Assembly (NCBI RefSeq): GCF_000802245.2
Contig: NZ_CP021080.1
Coordinates: 3,906,001 to 3,970,000 of the forward strand
Direction of reading: 5' to 3'
From: Streptomyces pluripotens
Lineage (GTDB): Bacteria; Actinomycetota; Actinomycetes; Streptomycetales; Streptomycetaceae
Length of the DNA stretch: 64,000 nt
In this document: in pieces, positions 37,858-47,811 of the stretch
How the letters are laid out: the number at the start of each line of letters is the position of its first letter
How positions within the stretch are numbered: position 1 is the first letter of the stretch
Notes under the pieces: generated by a model
What the model saw: only the letters and a program-made list of their open reading frames with translations
The model's database searches: none
What the model was told of the DNA's origin: nothing
Program-made: the position numbers and the translations under genes

Positions 37858-38799
37858 ATGGCCGCGAACAACCGCCGCATGTCCGGCAAGAAGGGCGCGC
37901 AGGTCGGCAGCGGCGGCAAGCGGCGCCGGGGCCTGGAAGGCAAGGGGCCGACCCCGCCCGCCGAGATGCGCAAGGGCCACGCCAAACAGCGTGTCGCCGC
38001 GGCCAAGGCCCGCCGCGGGCAGGGCCGCCCGCAGCAGCGTCGGGGTGGCGGCAAGTCCGCTTCCGAGCTGGTCGTCGGCCGCAACCCGGTGGTCGAGGCG
38101 CTCCGCGAGGGCGTGCCGGCCTCGACGCTCTACGTCCAGCAGTTCATCGACAACGACGAGCGCGTCCGCGAGGCCCTGCAGCTCGCCGCCGAGCGCGGCG
38201 GCATCAACCTGATGGAGGCCCCGCGTCCCGAGTTGGACCGCATGACGGGCGGCCTGAACCACCAGGGCCTGGTCCTGCAGGTCCCACCGTACGAGTACGC
38301 GCACCCCGAGGACCTCACCGACGCGGCCTACGACGAGGGTGAGGACCCGCTGATCGTGGCGCTCGACGGCGTTACCGACCCGCGCAACCTCGGCGCGGTC
38401 GTGCGCTCGGTCTCCGCCTTCGGCGGCCACGGAGTGGTCGTGCCCGAGCGCCGTTCGGCCAGCATGACCGCGGGCGCCTGGAAGACCTCCGCCGGTACGG
38501 CCGCCCGCACCCCGGTCGCGCGCGCCACCAACCTCACCCGGACGCTGGAGGCCTACCAGAAGGCCGGCATCATGGTGGCCGGCCTGGCGGCCGACGGCGA
38601 GGTCGAACTCGGCGACCTCGAAGCCCTCGCGGGGCCGGTCGTCATCGTGGTCGGCAGCGAGGGCAAGGGCCTGTCCCGCCTGGTCGGCGAGACCTGTGAC
38701 TTCCGTGTCCGGATTCCGATGCCGGGTGGCGCGGAGTCGCTGAACGCGGGCGTCGCGGCGGGGATCGTGCTGTACGAGGCGGCGCGCCGACGGGGCTGA
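37858..38799 (+). CDS. rlmB: 23S rRNA 2'-O-methyltransferase (SpoU/TrmH, RlmB-like)
   Basis: 313 residues. A basic N-terminal extension ([20 protein letters not shown]) precedes a SpoU substrate-binding domain ([20 protein letters not shown]) and the trefoil-knot methyltransferase ([54 protein letters not shown]). Modifies a ribose in 23S rRNA; RlmB is the closest well-known member. ATG 37858. Confidence 0.9.
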   Translation: MAANNRRMSGKKGAQVGSGGKRRRGLEGKGPTPPAEMRKGHAKQRVAAAKARRGQGRPQQRRGGGKSASELVVGRNPVVEALREGVPASTLYVQQFIDNDERVREALQLAAERGGINLMEAPRPELDRMTGGLNHQGLVLQVPPYEYAHPEDLTDAAYDEGEDPLIVALDGVTDPRNLGAVVRSVSAFGGHGVVVPERRSASMTAGAWKTSAGTAARTPVARATNLTRTLEAYQKAGIMVAGLAADGEVELGDLEALAGPVVIVVGSEGKGLSRLVGETCDFRVRIPMPGGAESLNAGVAAGIVLYEAARRRG

Positions 38800-38927
38800 A
38801 CACCCGTGCCCGATCTCACCCGTGCGAGGCAATTCCGGCGTCCATACGGCGTGTAGGGCGGCTTTGACGCGGTCCGGACACATCCGATCGGTCCAAGCAG
38901 TGTCCTAACTCCACGTCACTCGGTTAG

Positions 38928-40592
38928 ATGAGTGTGGACACCAGAACACCCCGCACACCCACGGGGGACCGCTCGTCGGGCTTCGACGACGCTCCCGCGC
39001 TGAGCATGGTGAAGGTGCCGAGCGATCCGGCGCAGGTCATCGTCAATCACGCCAGCTTCCGCGTGCAGCTGGGCGGATCGGCGACGCGTGGCACCCCATC
39101 TCCGCGGATCGCCCGGCACCTGAGCGCCGCCCAGGACACCGCGCGCATGCCCGCCGTGGGCACGGCGGGCCGGGCGGGTGCCGCCGGCCGCCGTCGCCCC
39201 GTCGTGTGGAGCGGCAAGTCCGCCCCCGACGACACGGGCGCCCACCGGCTCCTCCAGGCCGTGCGGGGCAACAGCGTCCGCCACGCCGACGAGGCGGAAG
39301 CCGGCGCCACCCAGGTCATCCCACGCGTCGAGACCGGCTACGCCGACACCTACGACGACCTCGACCAGACCGTCGAGACGCCAGTCGTGGGCCACCAGCG
39401 CACCGCCGCCGACGCCGACGGCACCCGCCTCCTGCCGACCATGCGCACGGTGAGCGGCGCCTACGACGAACCCGCCTACGCGGGCGACGGCGTCGAGCCG
39501 TACGACGGCTACGCGGCCCCGGGGGAGTCCGGCCCCGATGCCGCGTACGCCGCCCGGCGCCACGGTGACGACCCGGCCCGGCACGCCTACTACCCCGGCC
39601 GCCGGATGAACCTCGGCGTCGTCTTCCTCCCCCTGCGCATCTTCCTCGGCTTCATCTCCATCTACGCCGGCATGGGCAAGCTGTGCGATCCCGTCTACTT
39701 CGACGGCGGCAAGCGCGGTTCCATGGTCAAGTGGCTCAACACCCTGCACCCCTGGGACGTCGCCGAACCGTTGCGCCAGTTCGCCCTGCACCACCCGGTC
39801 GGCTCCGGCCTGGTCATCGCCTTCCTCCAGGTGATCGTGGGTGTCCTGACGATCCTGGGTTGCTGGCAGCGGGTGGCCGCGGTCCTGGGTGCCCTGCTCT
39901 CCGCCGCACTGATCGTCACCGTCAGCTGGAAGACGGTCCCCGCCTACGACGCTCCCGACATCATCTATCTCGCTGCCTGGTCCCCGCTGATCATCGCTGG
40001 CGCCCCCGTCTACTCCGTGGACGGCCGTCTCGCGGCCGGTGCCTGGCGGCGTCTCGGTCCCCGCGCCGGTATCTGGGAACTGCGTCGCTACGTCCTGCGT
40101 CGCGGTGCGCTGATCACGGCCATCACCGTCGGCCTGACGTTCCTCATCGGTTCGTTGCTGGGTGGTGCCGTCCGCGACTCGGGGCGCGTGGTCGTACCCG
40201 GTCCGGGTGAGGCCCCCCGCAACAACCTGCCCGGCTCCCCGCTTCCGCAGGAGCCCGGCAAGCGGCACCGGAAGGGCCCGGTGGTCTCCACCTCGCCCAC
40301 CGGCGGCGCCACGGCTGGCGCGAGCCCCTCCGGCGCGGCGACGACGCCGGGTGCCGTCACCCGTGGCACCGGCGCCGCCACGACAACCCCCAGCCAGACC
40401 CAGGGCACTACGGGGCAGGCCCCGCCCAGCCGGACCTCCCCGACCGGCGGCGCCCCCAGCACGACGGCTGGCCCGACCAGCACGGGTGGTACCAGCAGCT
40501 CCTCGGGCGCTGGTACGCCGACGGGTACCAGCAGCTCCGGCGGCGCCTCTTCCACGGGCCAGCCGGGCCTGGTGGGCGGTCTGTTGGGCTAG
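38928..40592 (+). CDS. DoxX-family membrane protein with long N- and C-terminal extensions
   Basis: 554 residues. Residues 1-~220 are soluble and charged. Four TM segments follow, beginning LGVVFLPLRIFLGFISIYAG, with VIAFLQVIVGVLTILGCWQR, VAAVLGALLSAALIVTVSWK and ALITAITVGLTFLIGSLLGG. A ~120-residue Gly/Thr/Ser/Pro tail is probably extracytoplasmic. The core fits DoxX/DoxD. Role unknown, possibly redox. A terminator follows. Confidence 0.8.
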   Translation: MSVDTRTPRTPTGDRSSGFDDAPALSMVKVPSDPAQVIVNHASFRVQLGGSATRGTPSPRIARHLSAAQDTARMPAVGTAGRAGAAGRRRPVVWSGKSAPDDTGAHRLLQAVRGNSVRHADEAEAGATQVIPRVETGYADTYDDLDQTVETPVVGHQRTAADADGTRLLPTMRTVSGAYDEPAYAGDGVEPYDGYAAPGESGPDAAYAARRHGDDPARHAYYPGRRMNLGVVFLPLRIFLGFISIYAGMGKLCDPVYFDGGKRGSMVKWLNTLHPWDVAEPLRQFALHHPVGSGLVIAFLQVIVGVLTILGCWQRVAAVLGALLSAALIVTVSWKTVPAYDAPDIIYLAAWSPLIIAGAPVYSVDGRLAAGAWRRLGPRAGIWELRRYVLRRGALITAITVGLTFLIGSLLGGAVRDSGRVVVPGPGEAPRNNLPGSPLPQEPGKRHRKGPVVSTSPTGGATAGASPSGAATTPGAVTRGTGAATTTPSQTQGTTGQAPPSRTSPTGGAPSTTAGPTSTGGTSSSSGAGTPTGTSSSGGASSTGQPGLVGGLLG

Positions 40593-40608
40593 CGAGCCAG
40601 GACAACGA

Positions 40609-40638
40609 GGACCCCGTACCACCGAAGGTACGGGGTCC
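40609..40638 (+). terminator. Terminator after the DoxX gene
   Basis: GGACCCCGTACC and GGTACGGGGTCC, 12-bp perfect arms with a 6-nt loop, 16 bp past the stop, followed by GTTTG. Confidence 0.85.
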
Positions 40639-40684
40639 GTTTGCGGTGCGTTCGGACGGCGCGCGACCGTCGGACGCGGATCCG

Positions 40685-41416
40685 TCAGCGTCCGAGAGCC
40701 GCCAGCTCCTTGGCCGCCTCGGTCAGATCCTTGGCCGTGTCGATGGCCCGCCAGTACGCCCCCTGCGGGATGGGGAACCCCGCGAGCTTCCGCTCCCGGG
40801 CCAGCCGGGGGAACGTCGTCCGCTCGTGGTCTCCGCGTTCCGGCAGCAGGCCGGCGAACTCGGGCGAGAACACGTACACACCGGCGTTGATCTCGAACGT
40901 GGACGGTGGGGCCTCGATGAAGTCGGTGATGTGCCCGAAGCCGTCGGTCTTCACCGCGCCCCAAGGGATGCGTGGACGCGCCAGTGCCAGAGTGGCGACG
41001 GCGTCCCGCTCGGTGTGGAAGTCGGCCATGTCCCGCAGCGAGAAGCGGGTCCAGATGTCGCCGTTGGTGGCGTACCAGGGCCGGTCGGGGTGGGGGAGGT
41101 GTGCGGCGGCGAACTTCAGGCCGCCGCCGCGGCCGAGGGGCTCGGTCTCCACGGCGGTGGTGACGGAGACGGGCAGGTCGGTCGAGTCCAGCCACTTCTG
41201 CAGGACCTCGGCGAGGTGGCCGCAGGAGACCACCACGTCCGTCACGCCCTCCTCGGCGAGCCAGGTCAGCTGGTGGCCGATGATCGGGACGCCCGTGCCG
41301 GGGATCTCGACCATGGGCTTGGGCCGGTCGTCGGTGTAAGGACGCAGCCGTGAGCCCTGGCCACCGGCCAGAACCACGGCTTGAGTGGGGCGCGACGCGG
41401 CGTTCGGATGGGTCAT
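40685..41416 (-). CDS. Sugar-phosphate nucleotidyltransferase
   Basis: 243 residues, GT-A-type NTP transferase. AVVLAGGQGSRLRPYTDDRP (signature G-G-x-G-x-R-L), KPMVEIPGTGVPIIGHQLTW, VSVTTAVETEPLGRGGGLKF and TNGDIWTRF are diagnostic. It makes an NDP-sugar from a sugar 1-phosphate; the sugar is not predictable here. ATG 41416. Converges on the DoxX gene. Confidence 0.88.
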   Translation of the reverse strand: MTHPNAASRPTQAVVLAGGQGSRLRPYTDDRPKPMVEIPGTGVPIIGHQLTWLAEEGVTDVVVSCGHLAEVLQKWLDSTDLPVSVTTAVETEPLGRGGGLKFAAAHLPHPDRPWYATNGDIWTRFSLRDMADFHTERDAVATLALARPRIPWGAVKTDGFGHITDFIEAPPSTFEINAGVYVFSPEFAGLLPERGDHERTTFPRLARERKLAGFPIPQGAYWRAIDTAKDLTEAAKELAALGR

Positions 41417-41516
41417 GAACGCACTGTACGTGGCGTCCCACCGCCGTTGGTCCGCGGCTGACCTGTTCCTTGGGGAGCTGTTACCGACCGCCGGGTCGGT
41501 AACAGCGGAGCGTGGC

Positions 41517-41993
41517 TCAGCTGTGCGCGGCCAGCACGCCGGAGGCGAAGGCGGTGTCGCACACCGGGCGCGCGTATGACTGGGCGCGCGAGGCACCGTA
41601 GATGCGCACCGCGGCCTTGCCGAGGGCCCGGGCGATGGAGGTGCAGTGCTCGGCCAGCGAGGGGTGCCCGTTCACGGCCTGCTGGAGATGGGTGAGAACC
41701 ACACCAGGGTTCTTGTCCTGCAACTCGGCCATCAGATGGTCCCGGAGCACGTCCTGCGGGGTACGGGTGGCCGTCCTGGAGGAGACCTTCGCCGGGGAAA
41801 CCTCCGCCGAGGAGACGTCCGAGGCGGCCAGCATCGAGCTGGAGGGGCTCCCGGTCCAGTTGACCCGGGTGACCGCGAGGGTCCCGGAGAGCACCAGGAC
41901 GACGGGCAGGACGAGGGCGAGAGTGCGGCCGATCCGGCGGGCAGGGCCGCCCCGGTGGCCGCGTTGCGTCTGTGGGGTGGTGGAGTGCTTCAC
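41517..41993 (-). CDS. Membrane-anchored or secreted hypothetical protein, 158 aa
   Basis: A basic N-terminus followed by one hydrophobic segment (TLALVLPVVLVLSGTLAVTR), a Ser/Val-rich linker and a helical C-terminal domain with HLMAELQDKNPGVVLTHLQQ, HPSLAEHCTSIARALGKAAV and Cys residues (EHCTS, RPVCDTA) that could form a disulfide. No family recognised; conserved near msiK in streptomycetes as far as I recall. Confidence 0.7.
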   Translation of the reverse strand: MKHSTTPQTQRGHRGGPARRIGRTLALVLPVVLVLSGTLAVTRVNWTGSPSSSMLAASDVSSAEVSPAKVSSRTATRTPQDVLRDHLMAELQDKNPGVVLTHLQQAVNGHPSLAEHCTSIARALGKAAVRIYGASRAQSYARPVCDTAFASGVLAAHS

Positions 41994-42136
41994 GCGAGTG
42001 AGGGTAGCGCCCAGTAATGATCGGGGGACAATGAGTCACTCTTACGGGGGATGAGAACGCGCCGCTTTGCGGGTAGTGGCTTGACGCCCAGTGCCCACAA
42101 CGAACGCTTTGCCAGGGTGTCGCAGGGCAAACAAGA

Positions 42137-42171
42137 GGGCCCCGCGGCAGCCACATCGGGCCGCGGGGCCC
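42137..42171 (-). terminator. Terminator after msiK
   Basis: GGGCCCCGCGGC and GCCGCGGGGCCC, 12-bp perfect arms with an 11-nt loop, 24 bp past the msiK stop on the minus strand. Confidence 0.85.
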
Positions 42172-42195
42172 CTCCACAGGACGTGTGGGACGACG

Positions 42196-43329
<1,134 letters not shown>

Positions 43330-43405
43330 GGTGAATGGGCCCCCTTCTACCGGCAGGAACGTGCCGGACGATCCGTTGTAGGAAGGTGGTTGGTGTAGTC
43401 CACGC

Positions 43406-43444
43406 GAGTGAACCGGATCGAGACGGTACCTGGCGTTCACTCGG
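43406..43444. promoter_or_regulatory. Inverted repeat upstream of msiK
   Basis: CGAGTGAAC and GTTCACTCG, 9-bp perfect arms 21 bp apart, located 77-115 bp upstream of the msiK start. The distance of about three helical turns between arm centres suits cooperative binding by a dimeric regulator. Not assigned to a known regulator. Confidence 0.5.
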
Positions 43445-43549
43445 TCTGTCATTACCCGGGCGACTGTGAACTTCATGGAAATTTTCGCCGGGGCCGCAGC
43501 AGGAGGTGGGTACACTGCACAGGCACGTATGCGGCACGCACACGTGCAG

Positions 43550-43623
43550 GCCTCCTTAGCTCAGCTGGTCAGAGCGCCGCTCTTGTAAAGCGAAGGTCGT
43601 CGGTTCGAATCCGACAGGGGGCT
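43550..43623 (+). tRNA. tRNA-Thr(UGU)
   Basis: Acceptor GCCTCCT pairs with AGGGGGC, D-arm GCTC/GAGC, anticodon loop CTTGTAA (anticodon TGT), T-arm GTCGG-TTCGAAT-CCGAC. One C-A mismatch tops the anticodon stem. 74 nt, no encoded CCA. Its 3' half is the attachment core of the integrated element. Confidence 0.93.
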
Positions 43624-43625
43624 CT
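43582..43625. other. attL core (44 bp) in tRNA-Thr
   Basis: Runs from the anticodon loop (CTTGTAAAG) to GGGCTCT two bases past the tRNA end. Perfectly repeated at 61889-61932. Bases immediately outside differ (GCT against GAA on the 5' side, T against G on the 3' side), defining the limits. tRNA function is preserved on the left. Confidence 0.93.
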
Positions 43626-43640
43626 TGGGTTGAACAGCGC

Positions 43641-43674
43641 GAACGCCCCGGCCGATGATCGGTCCGGGGCGTTC
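43641..43674. terminator. Terminator between tRNA-Thr/attL and int
   Basis: GAACGCCCCGG and CCGGGGCGTTC, 11-bp perfect arms with a 12-nt partly self-complementary loop, between the converging tRNA and integrase genes, just inside the element. Confidence 0.8.
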
Positions 43675-43704
43675 GACATCCACGGGTGACATCAACGCGG
43701 GCGG

Positions 43705-44856
43705 TCACTCACGTTCGACACGGCGCCTGAGCAGGCGATCCATGTGGCTGATGGCCTCGCGCTGCGTGTCCGAGGCCACGTGCGTGTACACGTCCATGGT
43801 GATGCTGATCTGGCTGTGCCCCAGGATCTCCATCACGACGCGGGGCGCGACACCGGCCGCGGTGAGGAGCGTGGCGCAGCCGTGCCGGGCGTCGTGCAGA
43901 CGGATGCGCCGAAGGCCGGCAGCGGCGGTGATGCGGAAGAACGACCGGTTGATGTTCTGCGGGTCGATCGGGCGACCGGTACGGGTGGTGAAGACGTAGG
44001 AGGACGGCGACAGCTCCTCTCCCTTGAGCCGCGCAGCCTCCGTCTGCCGCATCCGGTGCCAGCGGAGCGCCGCCAGGCAGATCAGGGGGAGGGGTACGGG
44101 ACGCGCCCGGCCGCTCTTGGTGGTGTCCTCGTACAGCTCCCCGCCCACGCGCTGCACCTGCTTGCTGATCCGCAGCACCCGGTGTTCGAGGTCCACGTCC
44201 GACCAGCGAAGCCCGAGGATCTCGCCGCGCCGCAGGCCCATGGAGACCGCCAGGACGAAGGCGGCGTACAGCGGATCGCGGCGTGCGTGCTCCAGGAACG
44301 TCAGCGTTTCGTCCAGCGTCCACGGCGTCAGCTCGCGGCGGGGCACCTTCGGGGCCTCTACGAGCGAGGCGGCGTTCCGCGTCACCAGCTCCTCACGGCA
44401 GGCCGCGGTGAGGGCGGTCCGCAGCACGCGGTGCGCCTCCTTGGCCGTGGCCGGGGAGGCCCGGCGCGACACCTCGGCGACGAACGTCCGCACGTGTCGA
44501 GGCCCCAGCGCCTCCAGGCTCTTGGAGCCGAGCAACGGCACGAGGTAGAGGCGCACGTGCATCGCGTACTTGCTGTACGTCGTGCGCTTGCGGTTGGGCT
44601 TGATGAAGTGCTCCAGCCAGTACGGCAGCCACTCCGAGAGCTTGGCCGACTTGGTGGGCACGGGCACGCCCTGGTCCACCTTGTCGAGCAGTTCCCGGCG
44701 CTTGGCGTCACACTCAGCCCAGGTCTTGCCGTAGGCGAACTTGCGGGCGCGGGTGCCGTCCGGTTGAAGCACGTAGACCGCGCACTGGAACCGGCCGTCC
44801 TTGCGCTTGGTGATGGTCCCGGCGCCGTTGGGGTTCCGTTTGCGTTGCTGGGCCAT
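43705..44856 (-). CDS. int: Tyrosine site-specific integrase of the AICE
   Basis: 383 residues. An N-terminal AP2-like arm-binding region (KRKDGRFQCAVYVLQPDGTR), an SAM-like core-binding domain (LSEWLPYWLEHFIKPNRKRT) and a catalytic domain with Arg in MGLRRGEILGLRW, HxxR in LHDARHGCATLL, His in LGHSQISIT and nucleophile Tyr in MDVYTHV. ATG 44856 overlaps the xis stop (ATGA). The 3' end lies 79 bp from attL, the expected position. Confidence 0.95.
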   Translation of the reverse strand: MAQQRKRNPNGAGTITKRKDGRFQCAVYVLQPDGTRARKFAYGKTWAECDAKRRELLDKVDQGVPVPTKSAKLSEWLPYWLEHFIKPNRKRTTYSKYAMHVRLYLVPLLGSKSLEALGPRHVRTFVAEVSRRASPATAKEAHRVLRTALTAACREELVTRNAASLVEAPKVPRRELTPWTLDETLTFLEHARRDPLYAAFVLAVSMGLRRGEILGLRWSDVDLEHRVLRISKQVQRVGGELYEDTTKSGRARPVPLPLICLAALRWHRMRQTEAARLKGEELSPSSYVFTTRTGRPIDPQNINRSFFRITAAAGLRRIRLHDARHGCATLLTAAGVAPRVVMEILGHSQISITMDVYTHVASDTQREAISHMDRLLRRRVERE

Positions 44857-45038
44857 CAGGCCGCTGCCTCCAGTTCGTTGCTGATGTACTCGCGGACAGC
44901 CCGCGCCGGGATACGGCGGCACCGGCCGATGGTGATCGAGGGAAGACGCCGGGAGCGGATGAGGTCATAGACCGTGGAGCGGCCGAGCTTGAGACGCGCC
45001 ATGACGTCCGGGACCGTCAGCAGCTCGTCGTCATGCAT
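44856..45038 (-). CDS. xis: Excisionase (MerR-like HTH)
   Basis: 60 residues: MHDDELLTVPDVMARLKLG, then RSTVYDLIRSRRLPSITIG and GRCRRIPARAVREYI, an HTH_17-type winged helix as in AICE Xis proteins that direct integrase towards excision. ATG 45038 overlaps the rep 3' end by 8 bp and the stop overlaps int, so rep-xis-int are coupled. Confidence 0.9.
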   Translation of the reverse strand: MHDDELLTVPDVMARLKLGRSTVYDLIRSRRLPSITIGRCRRIPARAVREYISNELEAAA

Positions 45039-46377
45039 GGGTGGGTTCTCCTTCCGTTCCGGGAGCGGGTTCGAGGGATGCGGCAAGCCAGGCTTCGGTG
45101 TCGGACAGGCCGGTGCCGGCGAAGACCCAGTGGGCGAGGACGTATGTGGTCTCGGTCTCCGGACCGTTGGGTGCAGTTGCCTGTGCTCGACGCCATTGGG
45201 CGCGGGCGTCGCGGAGGGCGCCGAGGGTGGTGGAGTAGCGGCGGGACTTGGTGGAGAAGTGGCCGCGGAAGCCGAGCATGTGGGCCCAGGCGCGCGGGCG
45301 GAGGTGTTCCAGGTCCTTGCGGGCGCCGAGGGCCCAGGCGGTTCGGATGAGGCGGCGGGCGTGGTCGCTGATGTTGAGCTGGGCGAGTTCGGCAGCGAAC
45401 TTCAGGGGGCGGTCGAGGGCGCCCGTCGCGGTCTCTGCGCCCTTGGTGGCGTACTTGGCGATGTACGCGGCTACAGCCCGCTCGGACAGCTCCTGGCCGT
45501 TGTTGAAGTCGGCGGAGCGGATGGTGCGGACGTCGAGCTGGCGGCCGAAGGTGAAGGTGTGGTCGCGGCCGTCGATGGTCGGGCCGTCGACGCGGGTCTT
45601 GGCGGCGGCAGCCTCGATGGCGTCGGTGAGCAGTTCGGCAGTGGCCCAGGCTGGGGGCGGGGTGTCGCCGCCGCTGGGGCCGTCGAGGCGGATCACGGCG
45701 TGGAAGTGGACGGCGCCGCGCTTCTGGTACTCGGCGACCTTGGCGAAGGAGACGCGGGCGTGTTCACGGAAGCGGCGTTGTGACAGGCCCGCGCGCTTGG
45801 CGATCTCCCGGCGCAGGTGGATGGAGAAGCGGCGCCAGAGGAGACCGGCGTGCGCGTTCCACAGCACGGCCGCTTCGTAGTCGTACGTGTCGGGGTCGAG
45901 CGGGGTGCCAAGGGCGTGGTCGTCCTGTTCGTGGCGGGCGCCGCAGCGGCAGGGGCGGCCGTCGGTGCGGCGGTTGTGGACCGGGCCGAAGCCGGGGGCG
46001 GTGAAGGTGGCGAAGACGCGGGGGTGGGCGGCGACCTGTTCCGGTGTGCCCTTGCCGCCGCGCAGTCCGGCGGTGATGAGGTGGAAGGTGTCGCGGCGGT
46101 AGACCTCGGCGCAGGCGGGGCAGCGGGTGGTGCGGCGGTTGTTGCAGCGGACGAGTAGCTGGCCGGCCGGGAGGGTGGTCGAGTCGAGGTGCTGGAGGAC
46201 GCGGCCGATCTCGCCGGTGGTGGTGTCGACGTCGTACTCGGTGCGGTGGCCGTCGAGGCGGATCGGGTTGGTGCAGCCGCCGAGTCCGGAGAGCTGGCGG
46301 AGGATACCGGGCAGGGTGCCGTGGGCGGCGAGGTTGCTGAGTTCCGGGAGCGGGGGCGGGGTGGTGCGGGTGAAGAT
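45031..46377 (-). CDS. RepSA-type replication initiator, apparent ATC start
   Basis: 448 residues as read from ATC 46377: Ala-Ile-Phe-Thr-Arg-Thr-Thr, SNLAAHGTLPGILRQLSGLG, a zinc-like region (VRCNNRRTTRCPACAEVYRR, GRPCRCGARHEQDDHALG), then VLWNAHAGLLWRRFSIHLRR, VSFAKVAEYQKRGAVHFHAV and SERAVAAYIAKYATKGAET with the HxH and Tyr of rolling-circle Reps. The frame is open from a stop at 46462 and contains no ATG, GTG or TTG before GTG 45867, which would delete the conserved Cys region. AAGGAG lies 6 nt before ATC 46377, so ATC is the likely start. Confidence 0.82.
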   Translation of the reverse strand: MFTRTTPPPLPELSNLAAHGTLPGILRQLSGLGGCTNPIRLDGHRTEYDVDTTTGEIGRVLQHLDSTTLPAGQLLVRCNNRRTTRCPACAEVYRRDTFHLITAGLRGGKGTPEQVAAHPRVFATFTAPGFGPVHNRRTDGRPCRCGARHEQDDHALGTPLDPDTYDYEAAVLWNAHAGLLWRRFSIHLRREIAKRAGLSQRRFREHARVSFAKVAEYQKRGAVHFHAVIRLDGPSGGDTPPPAWATAELLTDAIEAAAAKTRVDGPTIDGRDHTFTFGRQLDVRTIRSADFNNGQELSERAVAAYIAKYATKGAETATGALDRPLKFAAELAQLNISDHARRLIRTAWALGARKDLEHLRPRAWAHMLGFRGHFSTKSRRYSTTLGALRDARAQWRRAQATAPNGPETETTYVLAHWVFAGTGLSDTEAWLAASLEPAPGTEGEPTHA

Positions 46378-46471
46378 GGCGGTCTCCTTCTGACGGGTGT
46401 TGTCGGGAGGAATGGGCCGCCGGGGCGGCGGATGCTTGGCCGTGTTGCGCCGCCCCGGAGGTCAGGGCGTG

Positions 46472-46717
46472 TCAGCGCCGGTTGTGCTCGCGGAGGAGTG
46501 AGCGAAGGACCACGGCGGCGATGGCCACGGAGACGGCCGTGACGGCGACAGCGGCCAGGAGCGCGGTGAGGACGACGCCACCGACGAGCACGGCCGCGAC
46601 CGTCTTCTGATCGACGGAGAGGGACGGGAGGCCGCGCCGGACGGGCGCCGGGTCCGTCGGGGTGTGGGTGTGGACGGGTGGCGGGGTGGGGTTGTCCGGG
46701 TACTTGGGCTGGAGCAC
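46472..46717 (-). CDS. SpdD-like spread protein
   Basis: 81 residues starting MLQPKYPDNPTPPPVHTH, a Pro-rich head, then a hydrophobic stretch (VAAVLVGGVVLTALLAAVAV) and a basic end. This head is typical of SpdD proteins of pSAM2-type elements, which help spread of the element along recipient hyphae. GTG 46717 after AAGGAGAAGG. Confidence 0.8.
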   Translation of the reverse strand: MLQPKYPDNPTPPPVHTHTPTDPAPVRRGLPSLSVDQKTVAAVLVGGVVLTALLAAVAVTAVSVAIAAVVLRSLLREHNRR

Positions 46718-46734
46718 GGTCGCCTTCTCCTTAT

Positions 46735-46750
46735 CTACTCGTCTAGTTAT
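46735..46750. promoter_or_regulatory. KorSA-type operator candidate upstream of spdD
   Basis: CTACTCGTCTAGTTAT shares ACTCGTCTA with the sites before the tra operon and korSA. It lies just upstream of the spdD start at 46717. Reading on the minus strand it is ATAACTAGACGAGTAG. Confidence 0.6.
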
Positions 46751-46937
46751 GTGAGCCGTTTACGACGCCCACGCCGGACCGCGTGCCGGACTCGATGGCG
46801 GGGGCCAGGAAGCTGTGCGAGAGCCAGAAGCCGAACAAGGCGATGAGGACGACGATCCAGGGGCGGACGCCGAGGAACTTGATCGCTCCCCAGGCGAAGA
46901 AGCCGAGGACGACGACGAGCGGCAGCGAGACGGTCAC
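46743..46937 (-). CDS. Small membrane protein of the transfer region
   Basis: 64 residues, two TM segments (LPLVVVLGFFAWGAIKFLGV, WIVVLIALFGFWLSHSFLAP) with a short Ser/Gly tail. Matches the small integral-membrane proteins found between spd genes in AICEs. GTG 46937; AAAGGACC upstream. Confidence 0.7.
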   Translation of the reverse strand: MTVSLPLVVVLGFFAWGAIKFLGVRPWIVVLIALFGFWLSHSFLAPAIESGTRSGVGVVNGSHN

Positions 46938-46953
46938 GGTTGTCCGGGTCCTT

Positions 46954-47145
46954 TCAGCGAACAGGGCAGCGGTGGGTGCGGGCGGCCAGTTCGGCGGCGG
47001 CGCGGCTGTCGTAGTCGGCGGAGAAGCCGCAGCGCGGAGCGGTGCAGGCGGCGGTGTGCTTCTCGCGGCCCCGGTTGTCGTAGGCGGTTCCGACCTGGAC
47101 GGGGCCGATGCGGATGACGTTGCGGAAGTGCCGGTTGGCGGTCAC
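46954..47145 (-). CDS. Mobile element transfer protein (SpdA-like)
   Basis: 63 residues with MTANRHFRNVIRIGPVQVG, Cys pairs (TAACTAPRCGFSADYD, RTHRCPVR) likely binding zinc. Often annotated as mobile element transfer protein in streptomycete AICEs. GTG 47145 after GAGAGGGAGA. Confidence 0.7.
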   Translation of the reverse strand: MTANRHFRNVIRIGPVQVGTAYDNRGREKHTAACTAPRCGFSADYDSRAAAELAARTHRCPVR

Positions 47146-47157
47146 GGGGTCTCCCTC

Positions 47158-47778
47158 TCAGATGTGTGTGGCGATGGCTTCGGCCATGGGGGCTGGGACG
47201 CCGAGGCGGGCGCGGAGGGTCGGGGTGTCGATGGGGGTACCGGTGCGGGCGTGATGCTCGGCGGCGACCTTGCGGGCGTGTTCGACCAGGGCGGATGGGA
47301 CCGGCACGGGTGGGGTCTGTGCCGGTGCCTCGATGGTCGGTTGGGCAGGCGGTTCGGGTGCGGTTTCGGGCTCGTCCTCCTGGTCCTCGATGACCTCGGT
47401 GCCGGGGTCTGTCTCGGGCGCGGTGTGGGCGAGGAGGGTTCCGCCGAGGAAGGCGACGGCGGGCCAGCCCGCGACGAGGGTGCGCAGCCAGGCCGGGACA
47501 TTGCTGAGGTCGAGGAGGCCGGCGGTGGCGACGTTGGCGCCGAGGGATGCGGTGAGCGCGGTGACGAACCAGCACCAGGCCGCCGCTTTGGTCGTACCGG
47601 AGCGCAGTCGACGCCAGGCAGCGACCAACAGCAGATCGACGGAGACGGGGTAGGCCCAGGCTTTCCACCCATCCTGTCCGGCTGCCATGGCGAGGTCGTG
47701 GAGGTGGGCGAAGGACAGCGCGGCGGCGATGAGAGCTTGGACGAGTACCGCGTCGACGCGGGCCAGGCGGGCGCGCAT
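47158..47778 (-). CDS. DUF2637 spread protein SpdB
   Basis: 206 residues. Four N-terminal TM segments (VLVQALIAAALSFAHLHDLA, WAYPVSVDLLLVAAWRRLRS, AAWCWFVTALTASLGANVAT, LVAGWPAVAFLGGTLLAHTA), then an acidic Pro/Glu linker and a helical C-terminal domain (ALVEHARKVAAEHHARTGTP). DUF2637/SpdB family, which assists TraB in intramycelial spread. ATG 47778. Confidence 0.85.
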   Translation of the reverse strand: MRARLARVDAVLVQALIAAALSFAHLHDLAMAAGQDGWKAWAYPVSVDLLLVAAWRRLRSGTTKAAAWCWFVTALTASLGANVATAGLLDLSNVPAWLRTLVAGWPAVAFLGGTLLAHTAPETDPGTEVIEDQEDEPETAPEPPAQPTIEAPAQTPPVPVPSALVEHARKVAAEHHARTGTPIDTPTLRARLGVPAPMAEAIATHI

Positions 47779-47811
47779 GATGCGGCTCCTTCCGGAGTCG
47801 GGCGGGGAAGG

